A DNA stretch of 64,000 nucleotides from SSSZ01 sp016790965 (GCA_016790965.1 JAEUNZ010000012.1:1-64000), one strand, 5' to 3'. Positions 32,594 through 43,860 are shown, counted from the first letter of the stretch. The notes: generated by a model not told the origin, from the sequence alone. Numbers and translations are program-made.

Positions 32594-35116
32594 TCAGGCT
32601 TCGGCCTTCTTCTTGGCCGCAGGTTTTTTGGCCGGGGTCTTCTTCTCGAACTCGAATCCCACCTTGCCGCCCTGCACCACCAGGAAGGCGGAGAATTTGC
32701 GGCGGGTGCGGTTGGAGACGAATTCCTTGAGCAGATCGGTCTTGCCGGTGGCCAGGAGCTTCTGCATCTGGGCAGGCTCCACCGGCTGCTGGAGGATGAC
32801 CTTGCCGGAGCGGAAATCGCAGGTCTTGGCAGGGCCGGCGGACTTTTCGCACACGTAGGCGGCGCCGTGGTCGAAGACGCCGGCAGCGCACTTGGGGCAC
32901 TTGCCCAGGGACTCCCGGTCGGAAAAATCGACGGCTTCGGCTTCGCCCTCCTCGCTGGCGCGGTCCTGGCCAAAGTCGAATTCCGGTTCCTGCTTGTCGT
33001 TCAGCTTGATGGCCGCGGCGAAGGCCCGGCCCATCTTGTTGCGGAACCCGGTGAGGGGGCCGATTTGCCTTGATGTGAGCAGGATCTCGATTTCCTCGGG
33101 TTCGAATTGCCGGCCGGCCACGATCTTCCACAGACCGTAGTTGCAGTCGCTGCACTGGAATTTCTTGTAGGTTTCGCGGATCAAGCCGCCGCAGCGGGGG
33201 CAGGGCGCTGCGAGGATGCCGAAGTCGCCGGGGATGGTGTCGCTGTCGTAGGTCTTGGCGCGCTCGACGATGTGGCGGGTCATTTCGGCGATTTCCCGCA
33301 TGAACTCGTCGCGGGTGAAGTCGCCCTTCTCGATGCGGCCCAGCTTCCACTCCCAATCGCCGGTCAACTCCGGCTGGGTGAGTTCGGTGACGCCCAGGCC
33401 GTTCAGCAGGGTCATCAGCGAAAAGGCCTTGGCGGTGGGAATCAGTTCCCGGCCTTCCCGGTGGATATATTGCTCGCCGATGAGGTTCTCGATGATCTGG
33501 GCTCGGGTGGCGGGCGTGCCGAGGCCGCGGCCGGCCATGGCGGCCTTCAATTCCTCGTCGTCCACCATCTTGCCGGCGCCTTCCATGGCCGAGAGCAAGG
33601 TGGCTTCGGAGTAGCGGGGCGGCGGCTTGGTGGTGTTGGCCTTGACCGTGACCGCTTCGGTATGGACCTTCTCGCCGGAGTCGACCTTCACCAGATTGCC
33701 CTCCTCGCCCTCCTGGCCTTCTTTACCGTGGACGGCGAGCCAGCCCGGATGGACCAGCACCTTGCCCTCGGTCTTGAAGGGATGGCCGGCGACGCGGGTG
33801 ATGCGGGTGGTGACCAGGTATTCGGCAGCCGGGAAGAAGACGGAAAGGAAGCGGCGCACGACGAAGTCGTACAGCTTCTGCTCCAGCTCGTTAAGGTGCT
33901 TGGGAGCCTGGGTGGTGGGAATGATGGCGAAGTGATCGCTGATCTTGGCGTTGTTGAAGATGCGCTTGTTGGGCAGCACCCAGTTGCGGGCCAGGATCTG
34001 GTGGGCAAAGGGGGAATACTTGGCAAGCAGCACCTCGTCGTGGCCCTTGCCGACCCCCTCGCCGGTGAGCATGGTGAGGGTGGCCTTGACCGTGGCCAGG
34101 TAATCCTCGGGCAGGGCTCGGGAATCGGTACGGGGGTAGGTGAGGACCTTGTGCTTCTCGTAGAGGGCCTGGGCGATGGAGAGCGTGGTCTTTGCGGAGA
34201 AGCCGAAGCGAGCGTTCGCTTCGCGCTGGAGGCTCGTCAAATCGAAGAGGAGCGGGGAAAGACGGGTCTCGGGCTTGGCTTCTTCGCTGACTTCGCCGGG
34301 CTTGCCCTCGGTGGCGGCGCGGAGGGCTGCGGCTTTGGCTTCTTCCCAAAGGCGGTCGGCCCGGGCGTGTTCGTCCTCGTCCTTGCCCTTGAAACTTTCG
34401 TCGAACCACTTGCCGGTATAGGTACCGGCCTTGGCGGCGAATTCGGCCTCCACTTCCCAGTAGGGGCGCGGCTTGAATTCACGAATCTTCTTTTCCCGCT
34501 CGACGACGATGGCCAGCGTCGGCGTCTGCACCCGGCCGACGGTGGTCAGATGGAAGCCGCCGGTCTTGGAATTGAAGGCGGTCATCGCCCGGGTACCGTT
34601 GATGCCCACCAGCCAGTCCGATTCCGAACGGCAGACAGCGGCGTCGGCCAGGCCGCGCATTTCGTGGCCGCTACGCAGGCGCGCGAAACCGTCGCGGATC
34701 GAGCCCTGGGTCATGGACTGCAGCCACAGGCGCTGCACGGGCTTACCGGCTTTGGCGTGCTGGGCGATGTAATTGAAGATCAGCTCGCCTTCCCGCCCGG
34801 CGTCGCATGCGTTGATGAGCCCGTCGACATCCTTTCTCTTGATCAGCTTGGTCACCACCTGGAGGCGGGACTTGGTCTTGTCGATGGGGGAAAGGGCGAA
34901 GTGGGGCGGGATCACCGGCAAGTGGGCGAAGGACCACTTGCCGCGCTTGACCTCGAACTCCTCCGGGCAGGCCAGTTCCAGCAGGTGACCGACGGCCGAA
35001 GTCAGCACGTGGGACTCGCTTTCGTAGTAGTCGTCGTGCTTGGTGAAGCCGCCCAGCGCCTTGGCGATATCGCCGGCGACCGAGGGCTTTTCGGCGATGA
35101 TTAGTTTTTTGCCCAT
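32594..35116 (-). CDS. topB: DNA topoisomerase III with C-terminal zinc-ribbon extension
   Basis: The 840-residue type IA topoisomerase has a Toprim domain (KKLIIAEKPSVAGDIAKALG; NACDAGREGELIF at about 103-115) and the catalytic Tyr327 in TYPRTDSRALPEDY. It passes a DNA strand through a single-strand break and helps resolve replication and recombination intermediates. It is about 190 residues longer than E. coli TopB. The extra part holds two cysteine modules (CPRCGG...CSDC, then CPKCAAG...C...C) and a Lys-rich tail (KKTPAKKPAAKKKAEA). The start at MGKKL matches homologues; the 18-codon upstream extension lacks support. Confidence 0.93.
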   Translation of the reverse strand: MGKKLIIAEKPSVAGDIAKALGGFTKHDDYYESESHVLTSAVGHLLELACPEEFEVKRGKWSFAHLPVIPPHFALSPIDKTKSRLQVVTKLIKRKDVDGLINACDAGREGELIFNYIAQHAKAGKPVQRLWLQSMTQGSIRDGFARLRSGHEMRGLADAAVCRSESDWLVGINGTRAMTAFNSKTGGFHLTTVGRVQTPTLAIVVEREKKIREFKPRPYWEVEAEFAAKAGTYTGKWFDESFKGKDEDEHARADRLWEEAKAAALRAATEGKPGEVSEEAKPETRLSPLLFDLTSLQREANARFGFSAKTTLSIAQALYEKHKVLTYPRTDSRALPEDYLATVKATLTMLTGEGVGKGHDEVLLAKYSPFAHQILARNWVLPNKRIFNNAKISDHFAIIPTTQAPKHLNELEQKLYDFVVRRFLSVFFPAAEYLVTTRITRVAGHPFKTEGKVLVHPGWLAVHGKEGQEGEEGNLVKVDSGEKVHTEAVTVKANTTKPPPRYSEATLLSAMEGAGKMVDDEELKAAMAGRGLGTPATRAQIIENLIGEQYIHREGRELIPTAKAFSLMTLLNGLGVTELTQPELTGDWEWKLGRIEKGDFTRDEFMREIAEMTRHIVERAKTYDSDTIPGDFGILAAPCPRCGGLIRETYKKFQCSDCNYGLWKIVAGRQFEPEEIEILLTSRQIGPLTGFRNKMGRAFAAAIKLNDKQEPEFDFGQDRASEEGEAEAVDFSDRESLGKCPKCAAGVFDHGAAYVCEKSAGPAKTCDFRSGKVILQQPVEPAQMQKLLATGKTDLLKEFVSNRTRRKFSAFLVVQGGKVGFEFEKKTPAKKPAAKKKAEA

Positions 35117-35214
35117 GCTGTTCTCTGTGGAGTGCGGGGCATGATAAGTGCCGAGGAAGAGCCTTGGCAAGCCGGACTTTCCCGGGAAAATCCCGGCCCG
35201 GCAGGCGGGGGCCT

Positions 35215-36779
35215 TCAGGATCGGGGGGCAAGGTAGCCCGCGGCGATGGTTGCGAAGGCCGCGACCTGGGATTTTTCCCAGGCGGCTTCGCGGCCCAGTT
35301 CGGTCGCCATCAGGCGCGCGACGGCGGGTGCAGCGGCCTGAGCGGCGCGGGCGTCGAAGAGGAGACTACGGGTGCGGCGGGCCAGAACGTCATCCACGCT
35401 GCGGGCCATCTCGCTGCGGCAGGCCCAGACGACTTCGGCACCGGTGGCAGGCAGTTGCGGCACCAAGGGCCGCGCCAGTTCCGGCTGTTCGGTTTCCAGG
35501 CGGAGGAGTTCCGGCGCGTCGCTGCCGTAGGGGGCGAGGCGACCGTGGTGGCGGGCATCCGGGTCGTGGCCGTGCAGGGGCAGGTCGCGAGTGGGGCAGG
35601 GGCGCCGGGGCAAGGCGGCCAGGGTGGCCGTCAGGTCGACGGCGTCTTCGGCCATGTGGCGAGTGGTGGTCCACTTGCCGCCGGCGACGGTGACCAGCCC
35701 GGAGCGAGGGTCGATGAGGATGCTGTGGTCGCGGGAGAGCCCCGCCGTGCCGCCGCCTTCGCCGGACTTCACCAGGGGGCGGATGCCGGCAAAGACGGAG
35801 CGGATGTCGGCGTAGCCGGCGTCCCGCGTCAGATAGCGGTTGGCGGTGTCGAGGATGAAATCGATTTCGGCGCGGGTGGGGACGGGTTCCGCGGCAACTC
35901 CGCTGACCGGAACGTCGGTGGTGCCGACGATGACCCGGTGGTGCCAGGGGATGGCGAACATGACTCGGCCGTCATCCGTGTGGGGCACCATGATGGCGCT
36001 GTGGCCGGGGAGGAAGTCGCGGTCGAGGACGATGTGGCTGCCCTGGCTGGGGGCGATGACCGGTGCGGCGTCGGCTTGGTCCAGACGACGCAGCCCGTCG
36101 GCAAAGGGGCCGGTGGCGTTGATAACGGCCCGGGCGCGCACGCTGAAGTCGCGCCCGCTCTCCCGGTCCAGGAGGCGGGCGCCGCAGACCCGGCCGCCGG
36201 CGTCCTTTTCCAGCGCCACCGCCGGGCAGTAATTGGCCAGCACCGTCCCGTGGTCTGCCGCGGTGAGCGCCAGGTGGATGGCGAGGCGGGCGTCGTCGAA
36301 CTGGCCGTCGAAATAGCGGGTGCCGCCACGCAGGCCTTCGGCCTCTATTGTGGGGATGGCGGCCCGCACTTCGTCCAGGGACAGATGACTGGAGGCGCCG
36401 AAGCCGTATTCGCCGGCCAGGAGGTCATAGACTTTTAGGCCGATGCCGTAGAAGGGGGATTCCCACCATTCGTAACTGGGCACCACGAAGGCCAGGTCGT
36501 GCACCAGGTGGGGGGCGTTGCGGCGCAGCAAGCCGCGCTCCCTCAGGGCATCCATCACCAGGGCCACGTTGCCCTGTTGCAGGTAGCGTACGCCGCCGTG
36601 CACCAGCTTGGTGGAGCGGCTGGAAGTGCCCTTGGCGAAATCCTCGCCTTCCGCCAGAGCCACCGCATAACCCCGGGCGGCGGCGTCCATGGCGATGGCC
36701 AGACCGGTGGCTCCGCCGCCGATGACCAGGATATCCCAGGTACGCCCGTCCGCCAGGGCGGCGATCATGACTTCCCGCT

Positions 36780-36783
<4 letters not shown>
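35215..36783 (-). CDS. glpD: Aerobic glycerol-3-phosphate dehydrogenase
   Basis: The 522-residue flavoenzyme begins with an FAD-binding fold (WDILVIGGGATGLAIAMDAA, about 16-35) and has SSRSTKLVHGGVRYLQQGN, FDGQFDDARL and RDHSILIDPRSGLVTVAGGKW. It oxidises glycerol 3-phosphate to dihydroxyacetone phosphate at the inner membrane and passes electrons to quinone. The start at 36783 overlaps the glpK stop as ATGA, so the pair is translationally coupled. A much longer upstream open frame is only the shadow of glpK. Confidence 0.94.
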
Positions 36784-38279
<1,496 letters not shown>

Positions 38280-38397
38280 GGCGGGCTCCTGCGGCGGGGG
38301 CGTTGCCGCGAGCATAGGCCGGCGGGCGTGGCGGGGCAATCCCCGGGACGGCTGCGGGTGCGAGTCGACCGCGGCGCCCGGGGCGGGTGAAGGGCGC

Positions 38398-39477
38398 CTA
38401 CCCCGGCAGGCGCTGGTATAGACCGCCGGGCAGAGGGGCGATGCGGCCCCTCAGCTCCAGGTCGAGAAGCTCGGGCAGCAGCCGGTCGGCGGCAAGGCCG
38501 GTTCTCTCAGCCAGATCGTCGAGGCTGCAGGGGTCATGGCCCAGGGCGGCCAGGACAGGGGATTCCGTGCCATCCCGGGATGCGGCGAGGGGTGAGGCAG
38601 GCGTCCCGTCGAGGTGCAGTTCTTCCAGGATGTCGTGGGCGGTTTCGACCAGCTTGGCGCCTTCCCGGATGAGTCGATGGCAGCCCCGGGCGACCGGAGA
38701 ATGAATCGAACCGGGAATGGCGAAAACCTCGCGCCCCTGCTCGGCGGCCAGCCGGGCGGTGATGAGGGAACCGCTCTGGAGCGCCGCTTCGACTACCAGG
38801 ACGCCCCGGGAAAGCCCGGCGATGATGCGGTTGCGGCGGGGAAAATTGGCCGCCAGGGCCGGTGTGCCAAGGGGAAACTCGGAAACGATGGCGCCGCGCT
38901 CGACGATGGCCAGGGCCAGTTCCTTGTTGCGGGCGGGGTAAATGCGATCGATGCCGGTGCCGATGACCGCCACGGTGGCGCCGTGGCCGGCCAGGGCGCC
39001 CCGGTGGGCGGCCGCGTCGATGCCCAGGGCAAGGCCGCTGGTGACGGTCAGGCCTTGCTCGGCCAGGGCCTGGCCGAAGAACTCGGCGGTGCGGACGCCC
39101 GCGGCGGTCGCGTTGCGGCTGCCGACGATGGCGATGCCGGCGCGGCCGGCCAGGGCGGGGTCGCCGCGCAGGTAGAGCAGGGTCGGAGGGTCGGGAATGG
39201 TGAGCAGGGCCGGGGGGTAGTCCGCATCCCCCAGGGTGACGATGCGGTGGCCGGGCGTTGCGGCCCAGGCCAGGGCTTGCTCCACGGCTGCGCCGACGTC
39301 GCTGTCGAAGAGAAGGTCGGCCCGATCACCCACAACGGCGCGGGCGGCGAGGCGTCCGGCGGAAAAGACGGCATCCGGTAAACCGAAAGCGGCGAGGAGC
39401 TTGCGCTGACTCTCGCCGCCGAGGCCGGAGATCAGGGACAGCCGCAGCCAGGCGGCCAGCCCCGAGGGATCGCTCAC
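38398..39477 (-). CDS. dprA: DNA-processing protein DprA (Smf)
   Basis: The 359-residue protein has a SAM-like helical start, the Rossmann-fold core (AIVGSRNATAAGVRTAEFFG, TVTSGLALGIDAAAH, AVIGTGIDRIYPARNKELA, FPRRNRIIAGLSRGVLVVEA) and a C-terminal winged helix (about 305-355). DprA loads RecA on incoming single-stranded DNA during natural transformation. The GTG start overlaps the stop of the LysM gene (GTGA). The two are commonly neighbours upstream of def and fmt in betaproteobacteria, here on the opposite strand. Confidence 0.93.
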   Translation of the reverse strand: MSDPSGLAAWLRLSLISGLGGESQRKLLAAFGLPDAVFSAGRLAARAVVGDRADLLFDSDVGAAVEQALAWAATPGHRIVTLGDADYPPALLTIPDPPTLLYLRGDPALAGRAGIAIVGSRNATAAGVRTAEFFGQALAEQGLTVTSGLALGIDAAAHRGALAGHGATVAVIGTGIDRIYPARNKELALAIVERGAIVSEFPLGTPALAANFPRRNRIIAGLSRGVLVVEAALQSGSLITARLAAEQGREVFAIPGSIHSPVARGCHRLIREGAKLVETAHDILEELHLDGTPASPLAASRDGTESPVLAALGHDPCSLDDLAERTGLAADRLLPELLDLELRGRIAPLPGGLYQRLPG

Positions 39478-40499
39478 GGGTTGCGGATGGCGTCGCCGAC
39501 GATGACCGGCTTGCCGCTTTCCATCACCAGGGCGTAGGAAATGCGCTCGAAGGTGCGGAAGACGAAAGCCAGGCCGTAGCGTTCGTCCGGAATGGGCGTA
39601 TCGACGCGGCGGTCGTTGTCGTCGTAACCCTGGGAGACGCGCTTGCGGTAGAGGGCGACGACATGGCCGAGTTCAAGGCCTTCGCGCTTGCCGCGGTTGA
39701 TGGCAATCACCGACAGGGGGCCGGATTCCTGAACTCCGGAGTAGATGGAAAGAATCTTGCCCTCGACGGGCTGCCCGGGGCTGTGGGGCATGTAGGAGGC
39801 AAGGGTGGGCAGGGGGGCGGCAACCAGACGGTCGCCGCGGCCGATTTCTTCCTTGGCCTGCAGGATGCTGATGACCGCCGGCTGGCCGGGCTGACTGGGC
39901 TGGAGCAGTTTGGCGTTGCCCAGGAAGAAGGCCTCGTGGCCCAGAATTTCCTTGGTGTCCGGATCCTTCAAGGGCTTCACCGGGCGATAGACGTGCCAGG
40001 CGACTTGATCGACGCCGGGAATGGAAGAAACGAACGCCGTATCTCCGTTGCCGACGAAGACCCGGTCTTCCTGGGTGGCGACGATGCGCGGCGCGCTGTC
40101 GAGACCATCGGGATCGACGATCAGGGGCTGGGAGATGAAGGGCTCGATGACGTGGGGCGGAATGCTGGGAATCGCCTGGCGGGAATCCTCCGAATACACC
40201 GTCGGCTGCACCTTGACCGGGCGCGCGATGCGCAGGCGGGGATTGCCGCCGGAGAGGTCGAGGACGACGATGTCCCCCGGGTAGATGAGATGGGGATTCT
40301 TGATCTCGGCCTTGTTGAGCCGCCAGACTTCGGGCCAGCGCCAGGGTTCCTTGAGGAACTTGCCGGAGATGCCCCAAAGCGTGTCCCCCTTGACCACCAC
40401 GTGCCGGTCGGGGGGGTTGTCCAGCAGCTGGACGGCGTCGGCGGCGACGGCGCAGGCGGTCGTCACGGCCAGGATGAGCGCGGATATAATGCGTAGCAT
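39474..40499 (-). CDS. Exported LysM-domain protein
   Basis: The 341-residue protein has a signal peptide (MLRIISALILAVTTACAVAA) and a LysM domain near the N-terminus (HVVVKGDTLWGISGKFLKEP through IYPGDIVVLDL, about 33-85) for binding peptidoglycan glycan. The rest (about 95-341) is a conserved region without known catalytic residues. The start at 40499 has a GAGGGT site; the ATG-like start 5 codons earlier does not. It shares an operon with dprA and is divergent from def across a 135-base gap. Confidence 0.85.
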   Translation of the reverse strand: MLRIISALILAVTTACAVAADAVQLLDNPPDRHVVVKGDTLWGISGKFLKEPWRWPEVWRLNKAEIKNPHLIYPGDIVVLDLSGGNPRLRIARPVKVQPTVYSEDSRQAIPSIPPHVIEPFISQPLIVDPDGLDSAPRIVATQEDRVFVGNGDTAFVSSIPGVDQVAWHVYRPVKPLKDPDTKEILGHEAFFLGNAKLLQPSQPGQPAVISILQAKEEIGRGDRLVAAPLPTLASYMPHSPGQPVEGKILSIYSGVQESGPLSVIAINRGKREGLELGHVVALYRKRVSQGYDDNDRRVDTPIPDERYGLAFVFRTFERISYALVMESGKPVIVGDAIRNP

Positions 40500-40634
40500 C
40501 GTCGGTACCCTCATTGCCGGCGGAACGGGCGGCCGGGATCACTGTCTCACCGCCATAGCCGTTCCGTATCTCGGAAGTGCTTTAGATTCTGCACATAATT
40601 ACTTAAGCCGGCAAGCTTTTCTTGGTGTTTTCCT

Positions 40635-41138
40635 ATGGCGTTGTTACCCATTTTGCGTTACCCCGACCCGCGGCTGAAAAAAAGCGCGGCGCCCATTGAA
40701 CGAATCGACGATTCCGTCCGTGCCCTGGCGGGGGATATGGCCGAAACCATGTACGAAGCCCCGGGCATCGGGCTGGCCGCCACCCAGGTGGATGTGCATC
40801 GGCAACTCGTGGTGATCGACGTCTCCGAGGAAAAAAACCAGCTCCTGGTGCTCATCAACCCCCGTATCCTCGAGTGCAACGGCGTCCAGGAAGGTGAGGA
40901 AGGCTGCCTCTCGGTGCCCGGCATCTACGATAAGGTCGAGCGGGCGGAAACCGTCACCGTGCACTACATGGATCTGGAAGGGCAGGAGCAGACCCGGGTG
41001 GCCGAGGGCCTCCTCGCGGTGTGCATCCAGCACGAACTCGACCACCTGCAAGGCAAGGTTTTCGTCGATTACCTTTCCCAACTGAAGCAGACGCGCATTC
41101 GCAGCAAGCTTGCCAAGCAGGCACGCATCACCGCCTGA
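40635..41138 (+). CDS. def: Peptide deformylase
   Basis: The 167-residue metalloenzyme removes the formyl group from the N-terminal methionine of new proteins. All three motifs are intact: GIGLAATQ (about 44-51), EGCLSVPG with the metal-binding cysteine (about 88-95), and QHELDHLQG with the two metal-binding histidines and catalytic glutamate (about 131-139). It overlaps fmt by one base (TGATG), coupling formylation and deformylation genes. The length is typical (169 in E. coli). Confidence 0.97.
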   Translation: MALLPILRYPDPRLKKSAAPIERIDDSVRALAGDMAETMYEAPGIGLAATQVDVHRQLVVIDVSEEKNQLLVLINPRILECNGVQEGEEGCLSVPGIYDKVERAETVTVHYMDLEGQEQTRVAEGLLAVCIQHELDHLQGKVFVDYLSQLKQTRIRSKLAKQARITA

Positions 41139-42043
41139 TGAAACTCATTTTCGCGGGAACCCCGGAATTTGCCGCGCGGGCCTTGCAGGCGCTCCTTGCC
41201 GCCGGGCACGCGGTTCCCCTCGTTCTGACCCAGCCCGACCGGCCTGCCGGTCGGGGCATGGCCCTGACGCCTTCGGCGGTGAAACGGTTGGCGCTGGCGC
41301 ACGGTCTGGAGGTCTTTCAGCCCGCCAGCCTGCGGGACGACGAGGCCCGGGGGCGCATCGCCGCCGTGGGAGCCGATCTCATGGTCGTGGCCGCCTACGG
41401 CTTGATCCTCCCCCAGGCCGTCCTCGACCTGCCACGCCTGGGCTGCCTCAACATCCATGCCTCCCTGCTGCCGCGCTGGCGCGGCGCCGCGCCCATCCAG
41501 CGGGCGCTTCTCGCCGGGGACGCGGAGACGGGGGTGTGCATCATGCAGATGGAGGCGGGCCTCGATACCGGGCCGGTGCTTCTTTCCGGCGCGACGCCCA
41601 TCGGTGCGGGGGAATCCGCGGGCGAACTGCACGACCGGTTGGCGGCCTTGGGGGCGGACCTCATCGTCGAGGCCCTGGGGCGTTTGCCTTTGCCCGCCAC
41701 GCCACAGCCCACCGAGGGGGTGAGCTACGCGGCCAAGATCGAAAAGGCGGAAGCGGTTCTGGACTGGAACCTCGCCGCCGCCGAACTCCATCGCCGCGTG
41801 CGGGCCTTCAATCCCTTTCCCGGCGTGCAGGCCATGGTCGGGGGGCTGCCCTGCAAGATCTGGGTGGCCCGGCCCGCGGAGGGGCAAGGGCTGCCCGGCA
41901 CCGTGCTCGAGGCGGGGAGGCAGGGGATTCTGATCGCCTGTGGCGAAGGAGCCCTGCTGATCTCGGAATTGCAGAAGGCCGGTGGCAAGCGCTTGTCGGC
42001 GGCTCAGTTTCTGGCGGGAAACCCGATCCCACTCCCGGGCTAG
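41138..42043 (+). CDS. fmt: Methionyl-tRNA formyltransferase
   Basis: The 301-residue enzyme formylates initiator methionyl-tRNA using 10-formyltetrahydrofolate. It opens MKLIFAGTPEFAARALQALL and contains LNIHASLLPRWRGAAPIQRA with the catalytic Asn-His pair, and the C-terminal OB-like domain begins near residue 205. The start at 41138 overlaps the def stop. The stop codon TAG (42041-42043) lies within the left arm of the foldback element at 42040-42202. Confidence 0.96.
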   Translation: MKLIFAGTPEFAARALQALLAAGHAVPLVLTQPDRPAGRGMALTPSAVKRLALAHGLEVFQPASLRDDEARGRIAAVGADLMVVAAYGLILPQAVLDLPRLGCLNIHASLLPRWRGAAPIQRALLAGDAETGVCIMQMEAGLDTGPVLLSGATPIGAGESAGELHDRLAALGADLIVEALGRLPLPATPQPTEGVSYAAKIEKAEAVLDWNLAAAELHRRVRAFNPFPGVQAMVGGLPCKIWVARPAEGQGLPGTVLEAGRQGILIACGEGALLISELQKAGGKRLSAAQFLAGNPIPLPG

Positions 42044-42202
42044 TAGTCAGTCACATAGGTTTGCGTGAATGCCGAGGCGCGCATCCGCGCCCGGATCGCG
42101 CGAAGCGAACCGCAGCCATAGCCGAAGCTATGGCGAGGACGAGCGACGAGCAGGGATGCGGGGCGTGCCGAACATAGCTGAACCTATGTGACTGACTACT
42201 AG
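42040..42202. repeat. 163-bp foldback element with 22-bp perfect terminal inverted repeats
   Basis: The 22 bases at 42040-42061 (starting CTAGTAGTCAGTCACATAGG) are repeated exactly in reverse complement at 42181-42202. Inside lies a second hairpin (CATAGC...GCTATG, about 42116-42131). The element fills the gap between the convergent genes fmt and speD and contains the fmt stop codon. Related blocks occur at 12894-13029. It may be a miniature mobile element, a bidirectional terminator or a structured RNA. Confidence 0.85.
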
Positions 42203-42205
42203 TCG

Positions 42206-42670
42206 TCACCCCGCCTCGCCCCCGTCCCGGATGTGGGGCAGGGGGGGCGGGCAGGGCGCACCGTGCGGGACTTCCTTGGTCTCCCGTTCCGACCAGACTC
42301 CCGCGCCCCGCAGCACTTCCCGCGTCTCCAGCCGGTTCGGGGCGAAGGTCGCGATGGCTTCTGCGAACAGGCCCCGGGCACGCTGGCTGTTGTCGGCGCT
42401 GAAGTTGCAGACATACACATCCAGGGTGACCCCGGCGATTTCCGGCCAGGTGTGCAGGGCGAAGTGGGATTCGGCCAGCACCACGGTACCGGTGACGCCC
42501 GCCGGGTGGCCTTCGCCGTCCCGAAACTGATGGAAATACGTGCCCACCACGCACAGGCCGTGCCGAACGCAGGCTTCGACGGCGAAGCGTTCCAGCCCTG
42601 CGGCATCGAGCAGCAGGGCGGGGGGGCAGCGGCAGTCGAGTAGATCGGCGGTGAGGTGGAGTCCTTGCAT
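42206..42670 (-). CDS. speD: S-adenosylmethionine decarboxylase proenzyme
   Basis: The 154-residue class 1B-like proenzyme is cut by itself before Ser68 in AESHFALHTWPE, generating the pyruvoyl group. It decarboxylates SAM to supply aminopropyl groups for spermidine. DVYVCNFS holds the catalytic Cys (about residue 88) used in the family. A proline-rich tail of about 30 residues extends beyond the usual 120-130. The spermidine synthase gene speE is not adjacent. Confidence 0.9.
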   Translation of the reverse strand: MQGLHLTADLLDCRCPPALLLDAAGLERFAVEACVRHGLCVVGTYFHQFRDGEGHPAGVTGTVVLAESHFALHTWPEIAGVTLDVYVCNFSADNSQRARGLFAEAIATFAPNRLETREVLRGAGVWSERETKEVPHGAPCPPPLPHIRDGGEAG

Positions 42671-42846
42671 GTCCGCATTCTAAGCCGGAGCCGGCGCGAG
42701 GAGTCCGCGCTTCTGGCAACGCCGGCAGCGGGCCGGTGGAGGTGGGGTGAGACCGGGTGCCCTGTGGCTCTCCATGCGCCCCCGGTGCGGCCGCAGGCAA
42801 GATGCCGATGCCGCACTCCCGTTGTCGCGAGCCTGATCCACGGCGG

Positions 42847-43860
42847 TCACGGCAGGGTGCGCGAGCGGGGCGCTCCCGTTTCACGTGAAACGTCCCCCAA
42901 GAGTCCATTGAGGAAGCGGGCCAGGCGATGGCCGGAGGCCAGCAGGCGCTCGCGGGCGATCCGCCGGGCCTGGTCGCGGAAGGCCTCATCCAGGAGTGCC
43001 GGACTGTCCCCCGCCGGGGGATAGGCCCCGCTGGCAGCCAGGGCGCGGGATTCTCCTATCCAATCGGCGGGCGAACCCTGGCGCGCAGGAAGGGAATGAC
43101 CTTCCGTCAGGCGCTGCGCGGCGGCCTCGAGGCGTTTGCCCCGCAACCAGGGCGGGCCGGGCAGGTCGTCCCACCATGCGTGCAGGGACATGACAGGCAG
43201 GCGCGGGTGGCTGGGATCGTGGATTTCAAACCGATTGCCGCCGTCGTCGTCGCGTACCCCGGCGTGCAGGGGCTGATGGGCGTCGGCGACCAGATGGACG
43301 ATCCAGGGGAGAGCGTAGCTGCGCAGCGTTGCGGGGGTGGCCGGGTCGGCCAGCTGCCGGGCCAGACGATCGATCTGACGGTCGAGGTCGCCCCCCAGCG
43401 GACGCCCGTCGGCGCTGCGGTCAACATAGTGCCAACTGCCATGGCGATCCATGTCCGGAAATCCGGGCAACGGCGGCGTGGGGTCGGCGCCGCTGTCGTG
43501 GAAGCGCGGGTCGCGGCGGATGTCGTCTGGCCAGGTGGAGCACTCGATGAAAGCTGTCGCCGGGTCAGTGCCTTTGGCGGTCCAGCGGCCGGAGTCGGGA
43601 TGGGCCGCAAGGAGGGCGGCGACCCGCTCCCTGACGCCGGGATCGAGTTGCGACCAGGCCAGGCTCGCCACCAGGCGATGGCCGGCCGAGTTCCACGCCT
43701 GGGCCGGGTCGGGAAGCAGGAGGAGGGGGGCCAGGGCGAGTGCGGCGAGGAAGGCGCGCCAGGGCTTGTGCCTGGAGGCGTCGGGTCTGGGCGCGCCTCC
43801 CTGGCGCGTCGCCCTCGGGTGGTGGCCGCTGGAGGGGGGGCCGTATGGAGGCTTGAGCAT
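42847..43860 (-). CDS. Secreted S1/P1-type zinc nuclease
   Basis: The 337-residue protein has a long basic N-terminal region and a signal segment ending PAQA, so the mature enzyme would begin with Trp56 (WNSAGHRLVASLAW). In S1/P1 nucleases this first residue helps bind the zinc cluster. Further zinc ligands are in GSWHYVDRSADG, PWIVHLVADAHQPLHAG and LHAWWDDLPG. Such enzymes cleave single-stranded DNA and RNA. A parS-like site lies within the last codons (DVSRETG). The gene is divergent from rsmB. Confidence 0.88.
   Translation of the reverse strand: MLKPPYGPPSSGHHPRATRQGGAPRPDASRHKPWRAFLAALALAPLLLLPDPAQAWNSAGHRLVASLAWSQLDPGVRERVAALLAAHPDSGRWTAKGTDPATAFIECSTWPDDIRRDPRFHDSGADPTPPLPGFPDMDRHGSWHYVDRSADGRPLGGDLDRQIDRLARQLADPATPATLRSYALPWIVHLVADAHQPLHAGVRDDDGGNRFEIHDPSHPRLPVMSLHAWWDDLPGPPWLRGKRLEAAAQRLTEGHSLPARQGSPADWIGESRALAASGAYPPAGDSPALLDEAFRDQARRIARERLLASGHRLARFLNGLLGDVSRETGAPRSRTLP
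42877..42892. other. parS-like ParB-binding palindrome inside the nuclease gene
   Basis: CGTTTCACGTGAAACG is a perfect 16-base palindrome matching the parS core at every defined position. It encodes part of VSRET near the end of the S1/P1 nuclease. Confidence 0.75.

Noticed and set aside
33107..35104. 665-codon plus-strand frame opposite topB
   Set aside because: It is the shadow of topB, with Gly/Leu/Asp bias and no recognisable motif.
42231..42643. Plus-strand open frames opposite speD
   Set aside because: speD on the minus strand has its full autocleavage motif; the opposite frames lack any motif.
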